DNA from: DATJIG01 sp050260515
GTDB taxonomy: Bacteria > Pseudomonadota > Alphaproteobacteria > SMXQ01
DNA: 43,301 nucleotides
Direction: 5' to 3'
NCBI GenBank assembly: GCA_050260515.1
Contig: JBLNCI010000012.1
Location: 1 to 43,301, forward strand
Shown: positions 24,922 to 33,274 of the stretch, piece by piece
How the letters are laid out: the number at the start of each line of letters is the position of its first letter
Position numbering within the stretch: position 1 is the stretch's first letter
Program-made: the position numbers and the translations under genes
Notes under the pieces: generated by a model
The model's database searches: none
Told to the model about the DNA's origin: nothing
Seen by the model: the letters and a program-made list of their open reading frames with translations, nothing else

Positions 24922-25838
24922 CAGGCGAGACCCGAGGCCTTGACGATCTGCGGCACGCTGAGGCCGTGCGCCGCCAGCAGGTCGTCGTGGCTGCCGTAGT
25001 TGTGAATGAACGAGTCCTGAAGCGTGAACACGTCGAGGCGGCAGTCGGCGCGCACGTCCCAGGCGATCTGCTTCGTCTGCGGGCCGAGGCCGCCCTGGGG
25101 CACGTTCTCCTCGACGACGATGACGTGTTTATGGGCCTTGAGCGCGGTGATGATGCCCTCGCGATCAAGCGGCTTCACCGTGTGGCACGAGACCACCGAT
25201 ACCGACTTGCCCTTGGCCGCCAAGGCGTCGGCAAGCTCGACCGCCATCTTCGTGATGACGCCATAGGACAGGATGCAGACGTCGCTGCCGCGGCGGAGGT
25301 AACGAAGCTTGCCAAACACCCACGGCTCGGCGTTTTTGGTGAGATCGGGCTCGCCGGCCTTGCCGAGGCGCAGGTACACCGGGCCGTTCTTCTGGCGCGC
25401 GCACCAGCGCGTCGCTTCGGTGCACTCAGCGGGATCGCATGGGGCGACGATCTGCATATTGGGGATCGCACCGGCGATGGCGATGTCCTCCATCGTGTGA
25501 TGGGTGCCGCCGAGCGTCGAATAAATGACGCCGGCACCCATGCCGACGACGGTCACCGGCAGGTTCTGATAGCAGAGATCGTCCCGCACCATCTCGAACG
25601 GACGGTAGAGCGAGAACGTGGCGATCGTATAGGCGAACGGCTGGCAGCCCTTGAGCGCGAGTCCCGCGCAGATGCCGATCATGCTCTGCTCGGCGACCCC
25701 GACGTTGATGAAACGTTCGGGGTACTGGGTGCTGAACTTCGCCATCGACCCCGCCGGCGAGATGTCGGCGACGACGATGTAGACGTCGGGATTCTGGGTC
25801 GCTTCCTGGTAGAGCGCCTCGGAGAAAGTGTTCCTCAC
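24921..25838 (-). CDS. Transketolase, C-terminal subunit (split enzyme)
   Basis: The 305-residue protein starts with GTG, overlapping the stop of the N-subunit gene (GTGA). It carries the pyrimidine-binding and C-terminal domains of transketolase/DXPS-type enzymes: INVGVAEQSMIGICAGLAL near residue 43 holds the catalytic Glu that activates thiamine diphosphate, followed by YTIATFSLYRPFEMVRDDLC and later VVEENVPQGGLG. It forms an active TPP enzyme only with the partner subunit encoded just upstream. In heptose context the pair could make sedoheptulose 7-phosphate. The DegT gene in the same operon also allows a special two-carbon transfer to an amino or keto sugar. The catalytic subunits are clear; the substrate is inferred. 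Confidence 0.87.
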   Translation of the reverse strand: MRNTFSEALYQEATQNPDVYIVVADISPAGSMAKFSTQYPERFINVGVAEQSMIGICAGLALKGCQPFAYTIATFSLYRPFEMVRDDLCYQNLPVTVVGMGAGVIYSTLGGTHHTMEDIAIAGAIPNMQIVAPCDPAECTEATRWCARQKNGPVYLRLGKAGEPDLTKNAEPWVFGKLRYLRRGSDVCILSYGVITKMAVELADALAAKGKSVSVVSCHTVKPLDREGIITALKAHKHVIVVEENVPQGGLGPQTKQIAWDVRADCRLDVFTLQDSFIHNYGSHDDLLAAHGLSVPQIVKASGLA

Positions 25839-26659
25839 CGCGCCGCCTCCAGCTCCGCGACCGCCTGCTTGTACTCGTCCTTGTTGGGCGACCGGTAATG
25901 CCAGATCGGCACGTTCTCCATGTAGCTGACGCCCTTGCCCTTGGTGGTGCGGGCGATGAGCATGAAGGGCTTCTTGCCCGAACGGCCGCTGATCGCCTCG
26001 AAGATGGCGCGGGAATCATGGCCATCGACCTGCACCGATTCCCACCCGAACGCCTCGTACTTCTCGACCAGCGGATAGAAGCTCGGATGCGTCTCCGATG
26101 TGCGGCCCAAACTCTGGAAATCGTTGTTATCGACGACCGCCACGACGTTGTTGAGCCCGAGGGACGAGGCCATCATCGTCGCCTCCCAGGTCGAGCCCTC
26201 CTGGACCTCGCCGTCGCTCAGCACGGTGTAGATCACGCCACCTGTCTTGCGCGCCTTCTCGGCAAGCGCCATGCCGCACACCATCGACAGGCCGTGGCCA
26301 AGGGAGCCCGTCGCCGCGACGATCCCGGGATTGCCGTAATCGGGATGGACGCCCAGGCGCCCGTGCGGCGTGCAGTAGGCGTCGAGCTCGGCGCGCGAGA
26401 GCACTCCAAGGTCCTCGAGGATCACGTACTGGATCATGCAGCCGTGGCCCTTGGACATCAGGAACGTGTCGGACGAGCTGTTGTCCGCTTCGCGCCGCAT
26501 CAGGCCGTAATAGATGGCGTCGACGACCTCGGTGCAGGAGTACGCCGAGCCGATGTGAAGCGCCGAGACCTGCTGGGAGATGTCGAGGATGCGCCGGCGG
26601 AACCGGCGGCAGCGCTCCTTGGCGGTTTTGACGTCGAAGGTATTTTCGCGCGGAGACAT
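25835..26659 (-). CDS. Transketolase, N-terminal subunit (split enzyme)
   Basis: This 274-residue protein has the thiamine diphosphate-binding half. HIGSAYSCTEVVDAIYYGLM is at residues 36-55, SKGHGCMIQYVILEDLG near 69, GSLGHGLSMVCGMAL near 117, and LSDGEVQEGSTWEATMMA followed by VVDNNDFQSLG, the GDG-to-NN ThDP motif (here SDGE...NN). Its start ATG is 9 bases after the stop of the methyltransferase gene, and its TGA overlaps the GTG of the C-subunit. Splitting transketolase into two genes is known in archaea and in several bacterial secondary-metabolite and glycan loci. The operon order (methyltransferase, N-subunit, C-subunit, aminotransferase) suggests a dedicated pathway enzyme, not the housekeeping copy. 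Confidence 0.88.
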   Translation of the reverse strand: MSPRENTFDVKTAKERCRRFRRRILDISQQVSALHIGSAYSCTEVVDAIYYGLMRREADNSSSDTFLMSKGHGCMIQYVILEDLGVLSRAELDAYCTPHGRLGVHPDYGNPGIVAATGSLGHGLSMVCGMALAEKARKTGGVIYTVLSDGEVQEGSTWEATMMASSLGLNNVVAVVDNNDFQSLGRTSETHPSFYPLVEKYEAFGWESVQVDGHDSRAIFEAISGRSGKKPFMLIARTTKGKGVSYMENVPIWHYRSPNKDEYKQAVAELEAAR

Positions 26660-26668
26660 GCTCGATTT

Positions 26669-27325
26669 CTACTCGATGATCGTCCAATAGTAATCGCCGG
26701 TGTAACCGGCTTCGGCGTAGAGCTTTCTCCAGCCGTCGGGATCATAGTGGGTCTTGGCGGTCAGCACCCAGCTCAGGAAAATCTCGCGCTCCTGGGGCGT
26801 GCGGTAGGAGTCGTTCTGGATGTAGGCCCGCCCCGGCGAAAGTCGCTCGATCTCGCGAACGGCCGTGAGGCACTCGTCGCGATCGAGGTTGTGCACGACG
26901 TTGATCGCCAGCACCGCGGCGAAGCTCTTGTCCGGAAACGGCAGCTTGGTGCAGTTGCCGAGGTGCAGGCGCCCGACGACTTCGGGCTCGCAGTTCATCA
27001 ACGCGTATTCCGAAATGTCGAGGCCGAACACCTCAAGCCCTGGGCAGACCTTCATCAGGTCCTTCACCAGGAACCCCTTTCCGCAACCAACGTCGAGGAC
27101 GCGGTCGCCTGCCTTAAGGCCGAAATGGGCGACGATGTCCTCGGCGATCGGCACCCAGCGTCCGTCGTAGCGATAGCCGCCATAGCCGGTGTCACGACTA
27201 CCGTCGAAGTACTCGCGCCCGTACTCGCGCGCGATGCGGATGTTATCGGCGCTCTGGGCGGTGCTGCGTTTTTCGATGTTGCGTTTCGACCGCGGATAGC
27301 GGCGCAGAAGATTGATCTCGGCCAT
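26669..27325 (-). CDS. Class I SAM-dependent methyltransferase
   Basis: This 218-residue protein starts at ATG 27325, with AGGA five bases upstream. The core has RVLDVGCGKGFLVKDLM (motif I), VFGLDISEYAL (acidic ribose-binding residue), LHLGNCTKLPFPDKSF (motif II region) and LAINVVHNLD. It matches the Methyltransf_11 type. The N-terminal 60 residues are charged and end with YGREYFDGSRDTGYGGY, a segment often seen in methyltransferases of heptose-containing capsule loci. The acceptor is not evident. It is the first gene of the four-gene operon with the transketolase and the aminotransferase, and diverges from the acyltransferase gene across about 190 bases. Confidence 0.84.
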   Translation of the reverse strand: MAEINLLRRYPRSKRNIEKRSTAQSADNIRIAREYGREYFDGSRDTGYGGYRYDGRWVPIAEDIVAHFGLKAGDRVLDVGCGKGFLVKDLMKVCPGLEVFGLDISEYALMNCEPEVVGRLHLGNCTKLPFPDKSFAAVLAINVVHNLDRDECLTAVREIERLSPGRAYIQNDSYRTPQEREIFLSWVLTAKTHYDPDGWRKLYAEAGYTGDYYWTIIE

Positions 27326-27515
27326 GGCTTCCTGAGGTGTGGGCGCCGTTACCCGCGCCACGAGTACCGCCGCCGGGCGGCAACGAAAATGCGCAGCAAC
27401 AGCGCGGGTGTCAATCGGTTTAGGCCGGTACTCCGGCCATATCTTCCGTCTTTCGGCTCTTCACGCCGGGCACGCAAGATGGGAGAATCGGCCCAGCTCG
27501 CGGCAAGCCCCCGGG
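27326..27515. other. Divergent spacer between two operons
   Basis: This spacer of about 190 bases should hold promoters for both directions. The plus-strand frame stays open back to 27339, but this part lacks the acyltransferase fold and reads as low-complexity, Arg-rich sequence. I saw no clear promoter or operator. Confidence 0.4.
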
Positions 27516-28214
27516 GTGGAATTGAAGTACGACGAAATAGTTATTGATCGGCTGGAGAACACCGGCTCGGGGCCCCTCACCGCCCACGGCATCGTCCGCC
27601 TCAACCCCGGCGCCCGCATCATCCAGTCGCGGCTGCTCGGCCCGGTTTACCTCAACCGAAACACCCAGGTCGGTCCGGACGTCATCGTCGGCAAGTACTT
27701 CGGCATGAACGAGAGCTGCTTCGTCGCCCGGGCGACGGTCGGCGCCTACTGCGCGATCGGCGCGCGCACCTCGATCAATCCCTTCAATCACCCGACCGAC
27801 TGGCTCAGCATCAACGAGTTCCAGTACCACCCGAACTCGTTCGACTGGGTACCCGAATACAACGATTTCGAGCGGCTTTCGCGGACGCCCGACATGTTCC
27901 AGCACGCCGCCATCGGCAACGACGTCTGGACCGGCCATAACGTCAACATCTTGGCCGGGGTCAGCGTCGGCGATGGCGCGATCATCGGCGCGGGGTCGGT
28001 GGTGACCAAGGACGTGCCTGCCTACGCGATCGTCGCGGGCGTCCCGGCGCAGATCCGCAAGTTCCGGTTCCCCGAGAAGACGATTGAGCGCCTGTTACGG
28101 CTGAAGTGGTGGGAGCTCGAGCTGTCGGACCTCAGCGGGCTGCCGTTCCGCGATGTCGACCGCTGCCTCGACCGGGTCGAGGAAATCCGTGGCCGCAAGG
28201 GCCTGCCGGCATGA
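27516..28214 (+). CDS. Left-handed beta-helix (hexapeptide) O-acetyltransferase
   Basis: The product is about 232 residues from GTG 27516 (TTG 27522 is close by). It has imperfect hexapeptide turns (ARIIQSRLLGPVYLNRNTQV, VIVGKYFGM, ATVGAYCAIGAR) and FNHPTDWLS with the catalytic-type His of the CatB/XAT group. The second helix block contains IGNDVWTGHNVNILAGVSVG, and IGAGSVVTKDVPAYAIVAG is the family end motif. Members acetylate sugars or antibiotics with acetyl-CoA as trimers. The stop overlaps the ATG of the AAC(3)-like gene (ATGA), so the two are translated together. An O- or N-acetyl group on a sugar of this polysaccharide is the likely product. Confidence 0.85.
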   Translation: MELKYDEIVIDRLENTGSGPLTAHGIVRLNPGARIIQSRLLGPVYLNRNTQVGPDVIVGKYFGMNESCFVARATVGAYCAIGARTSINPFNHPTDWLSINEFQYHPNSFDWVPEYNDFERLSRTPDMFQHAAIGNDVWTGHNVNILAGVSVGDGAIIGAGSVVTKDVPAYAIVAGVPAQIRKFRFPEKTIERLLRLKWWELELSDLSGLPFRDVDRCLDRVEEIRGRKGLPA

Positions 28215-28984
28215 CGAGTCGCGAGGCAGGAGTCGTCGCGCAACTACTGCGCGACGCCCTCGTGCCGTCCGACGGCGTGCTGTTCGTCCACAGTGCGTTT
28301 CGAAAACTTGGAGAGGCGGGCTTCCGGGTCGAGCCGTTCATCGAGGCGCTTCTCGACGGCATGCACGGTGGCACACTCGGGATGCCGACGATGACGTGGC
28401 GCATCGTTACGCCGGAGAGCCCGGTGTTCGATGAGCTTTCGACGCCGTCCCATGTCGGCGTCATGCCGGAGACGTTCCGAACGGCTTACGCGACGCACCG
28501 CAGCCTTCATCCGACCCACTCGGTCGCCATGGCCGGACCACTGGCGGGGGTGCTCACTGCGCGGCACCACGTCGATGACACCCCGGTCTCGGCCAACAGC
28601 CCATACGGGCTCGCGCGGGCCCATGACGCCCATGTGCTGCTGATCGGCGTCGGACTCGAGCGCTGCACGGCAATCCACCACGCCGAGGAGCTGGTCGCGC
28701 CCGACGTTTACCTGAAGCCCGCAAACGAGGCCGAGCCGTACCAGTGCCGCAGCCGCGACGGCACCGTGCATTTGGTGAAACTGCGGCGGCACCTGCGCCT
28801 CAACCGCGATTTCCCGCAGTTCGAGCCGGTGCTCGCCGGGAGGGGCAAACTTCACCGCGGCGAGATCGCCGGAGTGCCGTGGATCGCGGCTCCGCTCGAA
28901 GACCTGCTGCGGGAAGTCATCGATGCGCTCGGGCGCAATCCGCGGGCGATCATCGCACCCGAAGGTGCCCCCGTCATTCCGTAA
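28211..28984 (+). CDS. AAC(3)-like aminoglycoside N3-acetyltransferase family protein
   Basis: This 257-residue protein has the AAC(3) pattern: LFVHSAFRKLG near residue 22, GTLGMPTMTW near 55, the P-T-HS motif LHPTHSVAMAGPLA near 98, NSPYGLARAHDAHVLLIGVGLERCTAIHHAEE and a C-terminal AEGAPVI-like end. AAC(3) enzymes N-acetylate amino sugars. In polysaccharide loci, members of this family are thought to acylate sugar amines and not to give drug resistance. Context with the DegT aminotransferase gene 3.3 kb away and the hexapeptide acyltransferase (ATGA overlap) supports an amino-sugar N-acyltransferase. I would not predict antibiotic resistance from this gene. Confidence 0.83.
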   Translation: MTSREAGVVAQLLRDALVPSDGVLFVHSAFRKLGEAGFRVEPFIEALLDGMHGGTLGMPTMTWRIVTPESPVFDELSTPSHVGVMPETFRTAYATHRSLHPTHSVAMAGPLAGVLTARHHVDDTPVSANSPYGLARAHDAHVLLIGVGLERCTAIHHAEELVAPDVYLKPANEAEPYQCRSRDGTVHLVKLRRHLRLNRDFPQFEPVLAGRGKLHRGEIAGVPWIAAPLEDLLREVIDALGRNPRAIIAPEGAPVIP

Positions 28985-29002
28985 GCGTCCGGAGGATTTT
29001 GC

Positions 29003-29485
29003 GTGCCCGGCCCACTCGATACGTTCGTCTCCAGCACCGCGCCGCTCGCGCTCAGCGATGCCGTCGCCGCGATCATCCTCGTCGACGGAAAGTACCTTCT
29101 GCAGAAGCGCGACGACCGTCCGGACATCTGGTATCCGAACCACTGGGGCCTGTTCGGCGGCGCGGTCGAACGGAGTGAGGAGCCGGTCGAGGCGCTCGCG
29201 CGCGAGCTTCGCGAGGAGCTCGAAATGATACTGCCGCGCGATAACGTTACATATTTCTGCCAGTTCGACTTCGAGGTCGGCGGTGCCGGACTCGGCAAAT
29301 ACTTCCGAAAATTCTACACGGCCACGATTGCGCCCGGCGTCCATGACAGGCTGCGCCTGCACGAGGGCGCGGAAATGCGCCTCTTCACCGGGGCGGAGAT
29401 GCTCTCGGGCATCCCGCTGAGCCCGTACGACAGTTTCGCCCTATTCCTCCACCACGCGCGCGCCCGCCTCGCCCACCCAGCTTAG
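29003..29485 (+). CDS. Nudix hydrolase
   Basis: This 160-residue protein starts with GTG, with GGAGGA six bases upstream (a strong ribosome-binding site). It carries the complete Nudix box GAVERSEEPVEALARELREEL (G-x5-E-x7-RE-U-x-EE), in which the Glu residues bind the metal. AAIILVDGKYLLQKRDDRPDIW precedes it as the usual first strands. Nudix enzymes cut nucleoside diphosphate-linked molecules, and a sugar-nucleotide housecleaning or regulatory role fits the locus. The substrate cannot be read from the sequence. It lies between the N-acyltransferase and a radical SAM gene in the same direction. Confidence 0.88.
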   Translation: MPGPLDTFVSSTAPLALSDAVAAIILVDGKYLLQKRDDRPDIWYPNHWGLFGGAVERSEEPVEALARELREELEMILPRDNVTYFCQFDFEVGGAGLGKYFRKFYTATIAPGVHDRLRLHEGAEMRLFTGAEMLSGIPLSPYDSFALFLHHARARLAHPA

Positions 29486-29549
29486 ACGCGAGAAACCTTG
29501 CCCGCCCAGAATACCCGGCCTAAATTGCCGAAGTTTTCAGGGGTATTCG

Positions 29550-30602
29550 ATGCGCGATTGGTCCAAAGCCGACTGGGTCGACCCGGCTCTCAACTGGCGC
29601 CCTCTTCCGGTTCCCGACCTTCCCGACCGGCTTCTCGTCGATTTCGCAACCCGCTGCAATCTGCGCTGTCCGATGTGCCCGGTGTGGGGCCTCGACGACC
29701 AGTCGAAGATCGAGCCGCTCGAGGGCGTCATGGCTCTCGAGAATGCGCGCAAGATGCTGGACGAGTTCACCACCAAGAAGCCGATGGTGGCGCCGAGCAT
29801 CTACGGCGAGCCGCTCCTCATTCCGAACCTCCGCGAGGTGCTGGGCGATGTGAAATCGCGCGGCATGGCTCTCGCGCTCAACACGAACGGGCTGACGCTC
29901 ACCGAATCCATCGCCGAGTTTTTCTGCGAGATCGAGGTGGACTCCGTAATGTTCAGCATCGACGCAGTGACTCCGGAGACCCTCAAGAAGGTCCGCAGCG
30001 TCGACAAGCTCGCCAAGGTGGAGAGCGCGGTGTTCCGCCTCATGAAGGTTCGGGGCGACCGCGAGTATCCGCGCGTCGGCGTCTCCTTCACCTCGCAGGA
30101 TGACAACCGCCATGAGGCCGACGCGTTCGTCCGCCGCTGGGTTGGCGTGGTCGACGTCGTCCGCATGGGCATCGTGTTCGAGGACGGCCGCTTCCCGGAT
30201 ATGGTCGAACCGCCGCAGCGCGTCCCCTGTCCCGTGATCTACAAGACGATGCCGGTGCATCATGATGGCAGCGTGCGCCTGTGCTGCCTCGATGGCCTAC
30301 GCGACACGGATATGGGCAACATCTTCAAGGACGGCGTGCGCGGTGTCTGGCACGGCGAGGCGTTCGCCAAGGCGCGCTACTATCATGAGACCGGCCAGTG
30401 GGACAAAGTCTCGTTCTGCAAGGGGTGCAACGGCTGGGCCCAGTACGAATACACCGAAGAGGTCGTCGACGGGATCCTGATCCGCCGTTCGCCGGAGTAC
30501 GCCTACTACAACACGGTCAACCGGCTGAAGAACTGGAAAGGCAGCCTGCTTGGCGGGCACAAGCCCCCGCCCGCCAATCTGCAGGCGACGGCGGCGGAAT
30601 AG
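29550..30602 (+). CDS. Radical SAM protein with SPASM-like cysteines
   Basis: This 350-residue protein has the radical SAM motif CNLRCPMC near residue 36, a GEPLL segment and LNTNGLTL. The C-terminal part has further cysteines (PCPVIYK, RLCCLDG and FCKGCNGW) in a SPASM-like arrangement that can bind an auxiliary Fe-S cluster. AGGGG six bases before the ATG is a good ribosome-binding site. SPASM enzymes in polysaccharide loci can modify sugars or act on peptides, and the reaction here is unknown. It is followed after 31 bases by an unknown gene that may be its partner. It differs clearly from the KamA-type radical SAM protein of the other operon. Confidence 0.85.
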   Translation: MRDWSKADWVDPALNWRPLPVPDLPDRLLVDFATRCNLRCPMCPVWGLDDQSKIEPLEGVMALENARKMLDEFTTKKPMVAPSIYGEPLLIPNLREVLGDVKSRGMALALNTNGLTLTESIAEFFCEIEVDSVMFSIDAVTPETLKKVRSVDKLAKVESAVFRLMKVRGDREYPRVGVSFTSQDDNRHEADAFVRRWVGVVDVVRMGIVFEDGRFPDMVEPPQRVPCPVIYKTMPVHHDGSVRLCCLDGLRDTDMGNIFKDGVRGVWHGEAFAKARYYHETGQWDKVSFCKGCNGWAQYEYTEEVVDGILIRRSPEYAYYNTVNRLKNWKGSLLGGHKPPPANLQATAAE

Positions 30603-30633
30603 ACATGCGAACGGCGCACGTCCGCTGTCGGTG

Positions 30634-31782
30634 ATGGCACCGAACCCCGTTAAACGACTGTGGCTCTTGACACGGCAGCTTTCCCGTCTGGGGTTGCCGT
30701 GGGTAGCGGACCGCATCCGCCGAGAGATAGCCATGCCGACCACTGCGCCAGGCCAATTCGTGTATCGGGCCATCCATCCGTCCCGAGCGCGCGCGGCGGG
30801 GACCAAGCCGCTCGACAACCAGCAGACGCTCACCGCCTTCTATGACCTCGCGGTCTCACCGATCACTTTCGACTTTGTCTGGTTCCTTGTCGGCGCGGAT
30901 ATCGAGCGCCGGCGACGTGGTCTGGCAAACGTCGATATTGTCATTGTCCCGGGCCCCGAGAATGGGCTGAGGCGCGAACAACCGGACTACGAGGCAGTCA
31001 TCGATCCGGCATCTCGTCGCGCTCGGATCTTCAACATTCTCCTGCCCGCTTGCGCGCTCCTGCCGTTCACGCGTGGCATCACGCTTGCCCATTCCCGTGC
31101 GCACGCGGATTGGATCGCCTCTTCGGCAGGCGAGTCGGTATTCCCGCCACGCTATGAGCCGAAACTACCCCGGTACCTTGGTCCCGCACCCGCGCTCGAC
31201 GCATCGCGTGGCGGGGAGCAAAACATTGCCGTTCTCAGAGCCGCGGACAGCAACCTGGATCTCGTCCGCCGCTGGCTCGAGCAACGTACAGCGGGGCGCC
31301 GCGTCGTCACCATCACGCTGCGCGACTATGCCTACATGCCGGCGCGCAATAGTGACCTGCAGGCATGGACCGCCTTCGCCCATAGCTTAGATCGCGATCG
31401 TTTTATTCCGATCTTCATACCGGATACTGACCAGTGCCTGCGCGCGCTGCCCGCTGCCCTTTCGCCGTTCGCAGTTTGCGTTGAGGCGGCATGGAACCTC
31501 GGTTTTCGCATGGCGCTGTATGAGCAGGCGTTTGTCAATCTCGGCGTCAACAACGGCCCGATGGGCTTATGCTGGCTCAACGAGCGGACCCGCTACATCA
31601 CATTCAAGATCCTGTCGGAAACGGTGCCGCAGACGACCCGCGACTACATGGCCCTGCTCGGCTTCGACGTGGGCAAGTCGCTGCCGTTCGCCACGCCGTA
31701 CCAGAAGTGGGTGTGGGAGGTCGATTCGCTCGCGGTGATCCAGCGCGAGTTCGACGGCTTCCTTCGGCGCGTCAGCGCCTAG
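30634..31782 (+). CDS. Uncharacterised protein, possible glycosyltransferase
   Basis: I do not recognise this 382-residue protein. It has no membrane segment or signal peptide. Features that stand out are NVDIVIVPGPENGLRR near residue 98, VTITLRDYAYMP near 228, a FIPIFIPDTDQC strand near 266, and VNLGVNNGPMGLCWLNERTRYITFK near 305. Two alpha/beta halves with a late G-P-M loop resemble a GT-B-like sugar transferase, but this is only an impression. ATG 30634 is chosen as the first start close to the alpha/beta core; the GTG directly before it is also possible. It ends four bases from the convergent GmhA-like gene and probably works with the radical SAM protein before it. Confidence 0.55.
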   Translation: MAPNPVKRLWLLTRQLSRLGLPWVADRIRREIAMPTTAPGQFVYRAIHPSRARAAGTKPLDNQQTLTAFYDLAVSPITFDFVWFLVGADIERRRRGLANVDIVIVPGPENGLRREQPDYEAVIDPASRRARIFNILLPACALLPFTRGITLAHSRAHADWIASSAGESVFPPRYEPKLPRYLGPAPALDASRGGEQNIAVLRAADSNLDLVRRWLEQRTAGRRVVTITLRDYAYMPARNSDLQAWTAFAHSLDRDRFIPIFIPDTDQCLRALPAALSPFAVCVEAAWNLGFRMALYEQAFVNLGVNNGPMGLCWLNERTRYITFKILSETVPQTTRDYMALLGFDVGKSLPFATPYQKWVWEVDSLAVIQREFDGFLRRVSA

Positions 31783-31786
31783 GCAC

Positions 31787-32389
31787 CTACCGCTTCGCCG
31801 CGCTTTCCCACTTCGTTTCCTGGATCTGCAGCTTGGGGTGCGATACCAGGCAGTGCCACACCACGGCGTGGAACGCCTCGGTATGCGGCGTGATCAGCGC
31901 CGAGTCGACCGTGGGCACCACCACCACGTCATCGCCGATCTTCTTGGTATGGCCGCCGTTTCGTCCGACGACGCCGAACACCTTGAGGCCGCGCTTCTTG
32001 GCCTCGTCGAGGGCGTAGACGAGATTGGCGCTTATGTTCCTCTCGGCATCGCCGCCGCCGACCGAGAACACGAAGATCGCGTCCTTGTCGTTGGCGCGGC
32101 TGGTCCGAAGCCAGGCCGCGAATACCGTCTCCCAGCCCTCGTCGTTGGTGCGCGCCGTGAGTTCCGAGACGTTGTCGGTGGGCGCATACGCCTCGATGCC
32201 GCACAGTTTTCGGAAGTCGTTGACGGAATGGCTCGCGTTGCCGGCGCTGCCGCCGACCCCGAGCACGAACAGGCGGCCGCCCCCCTCGCGCACCTTCGCG
32301 AGCCCTTCGGCAATGCGGTCGATTGCGGCGAGGTCCAGCGTGCGCGCAATTTCGCCGACTTGCTGGAAGTAGGTCTCGACGTGGCCCAT
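31787..32389 (-). CDS. gmhA: SIS-domain phosphoheptose isomerase (GmhA-like)
   Basis: This 200-residue SIS-domain protein has LFVLGVGGSAGNASHSVNDF near residue 40 (phosphosugar loop) and FSVGGGDAERNISANLVYAL. DSALITPHTEAFHAVVWH near 161 contains Glu and His residues at the places of the GmhA catalytic pair. GmhA converts sedoheptulose 7-phosphate to D-glycero-D-manno-heptose 7-phosphate. The sequence belongs to the polysaccharide-locus branch (HTEAF motif), not the E. coli housekeeping type, so a different ketose phosphate is possible. It is the last gene of the right-hand operon, downstream of the SDR, and shares that operon with HldE-like and GmhB-like genes. Confidence 0.82.
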   Translation of the reverse strand: MGHVETYFQQVGEIARTLDLAAIDRIAEGLAKVREGGGRLFVLGVGGSAGNASHSVNDFRKLCGIEAYAPTDNVSELTARTNDEGWETVFAAWLRTSRANDKDAIFVFSVGGGDAERNISANLVYALDEAKKRGLKVFGVVGRNGGHTKKIGDDVVVVPTVDSALITPHTEAFHAVVWHCLVSHPKLQIQETKWESAAKR

Positions 32390-32413
32390 GGCGTATCCCC
32401 GCGGCGGCGGCCG

Positions 32414-33274
32414 CTAGGCTCCTTTTTCGGCGAGTTCGAGCCCCTTGGAAAGGGGCGTGTAATGGAAGGTCGGAAACGCCTTCAGCGTCTCCGTGATGTC
32501 GAAGTGGCGGTGCGTGATCGGGTTCTGGCGCGGCGTGCCCTTGATCTCGCCCCGTCCGGCACGCGCAACGACAGCCTCGGCGATTTTCCGGAACGAGGTC
32601 GACACCCCGGTCGCGATGTTCAGCACTCCGGTGCTGCGGTGAGCGAGCGCCAACGCCGCGATCTCGGCGGCGTCATCAATGAGCACGTGATCGCGCATCT
32701 CCTCTCCGTCGCCGAACAGCGTGATCGCTTCGCCCTTTGCGGCAAGGCGGCGGAAGCGGTTCGGGCCGTATCCGTTATGCGGATCGGCCGCACCGTAGAG
32801 CAGGCTCGGGCGCAGAATCGCGAGCGGCACCTTGGCTTCGGCGCGCAGCATCAGTTCGCGCGCCGCATGCATCATGCCGTGCAGGCTCGATGGCTGAACC
32901 GGGGATCGCTCGGTCACCGGGTTAGCATCGTCGGCATAGACGGCATCCGAGCTGATGTAGACGAGGTGCGCGACCGGTTGAGCGGCAACGGCCTTTACGA
33001 CGGCTTCCGCCATTCTCAGATTGAGGATGAGCTGGGCGGATGACCGAGCGGGCGCCTGCGCAGAAACGAACACCACGGAATCATCCGCGTGGAGCATTTT
33101 TGCGAGTGATACCGCCGCGTTGTCCGCGAGGAGATCGAGAGCGCCGCGTTTCAGGGCGAGCACCGGCACCCCCCGCTTTTGCACGGCCGTGGCGATCGAA
33201 TTCCCGACGAATCCGGCACCAATCACCACCACCCGCGCGGGCAAAATCGACTCTGCGTGGGCGTGGGTCAGCAT
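32414..33274 (-). CDS. Extended SDR (epimerase/dehydratase family) with altered catalytic motif
   Basis: This 286-residue protein has a Rossmann motif (VVVIGAGFVGNS near residue 15), LVYISSDAVYADD near 104 and FGDGEEMRDHVLIDD near 195, typical of NDP-sugar epimerases and dehydratases. The segment that should hold YxxxK reads SSLHGMMHAARE, so Tyr becomes His132 and Lys becomes His136. If the alignment is right, classical SDR catalysis is lost or changed. The gene starts inside the end of the UGDH-like gene (ATGCTGA, 7-base overlap), so both are coupled. A reductase, a binding protein or an enzyme with another mechanism are all possible. Confidence 0.72.
   Translation of the reverse strand: MLTHAHAESILPARVVVIGAGFVGNSIATAVQKRGVPVLALKRGALDLLADNAAVSLAKMLHADDSVVFVSAQAPARSSAQLILNLRMAEAVVKAVAAQPVAHLVYISSDAVYADDANPVTERSPVQPSSLHGMMHAARELMLRAEAKVPLAILRPSLLYGAADPHNGYGPNRFRRLAAKGEAITLFGDGEEMRDHVLIDDAAEIAALALAHRSTGVLNIATGVSTSFRKIAEAVVARAGRGEIKGTPRQNPITHRHFDITETLKAFPTFHYTPLSKGLELAEKGA

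Noticed and set aside
24921..26659. 1-deoxy-D-xylulose 5-phosphate synthase or pyruvate dehydrogenase E1 split into two genes
   Set aside because: The motifs and subunit lengths fit split transketolase better (HIGSAYSCTEV, SKGHGC and the C-subunit GVAEQSMIG). DXPS is longer and is not normally found as such a pair.
25898..27547. Open frame of 549 codons on the plus strand
   Set aside because: It is antisense to the transketolase N-subunit and methyltransferase genes. No recognisable domain and biased composition.
28211..28984. Aminoglycoside resistance gene
   Set aside because: The AAC(3) fold is clear, but the gene is coupled to a sugar acyltransferase gene in a polysaccharide locus. A sugar N-acyltransferase is the better reading.
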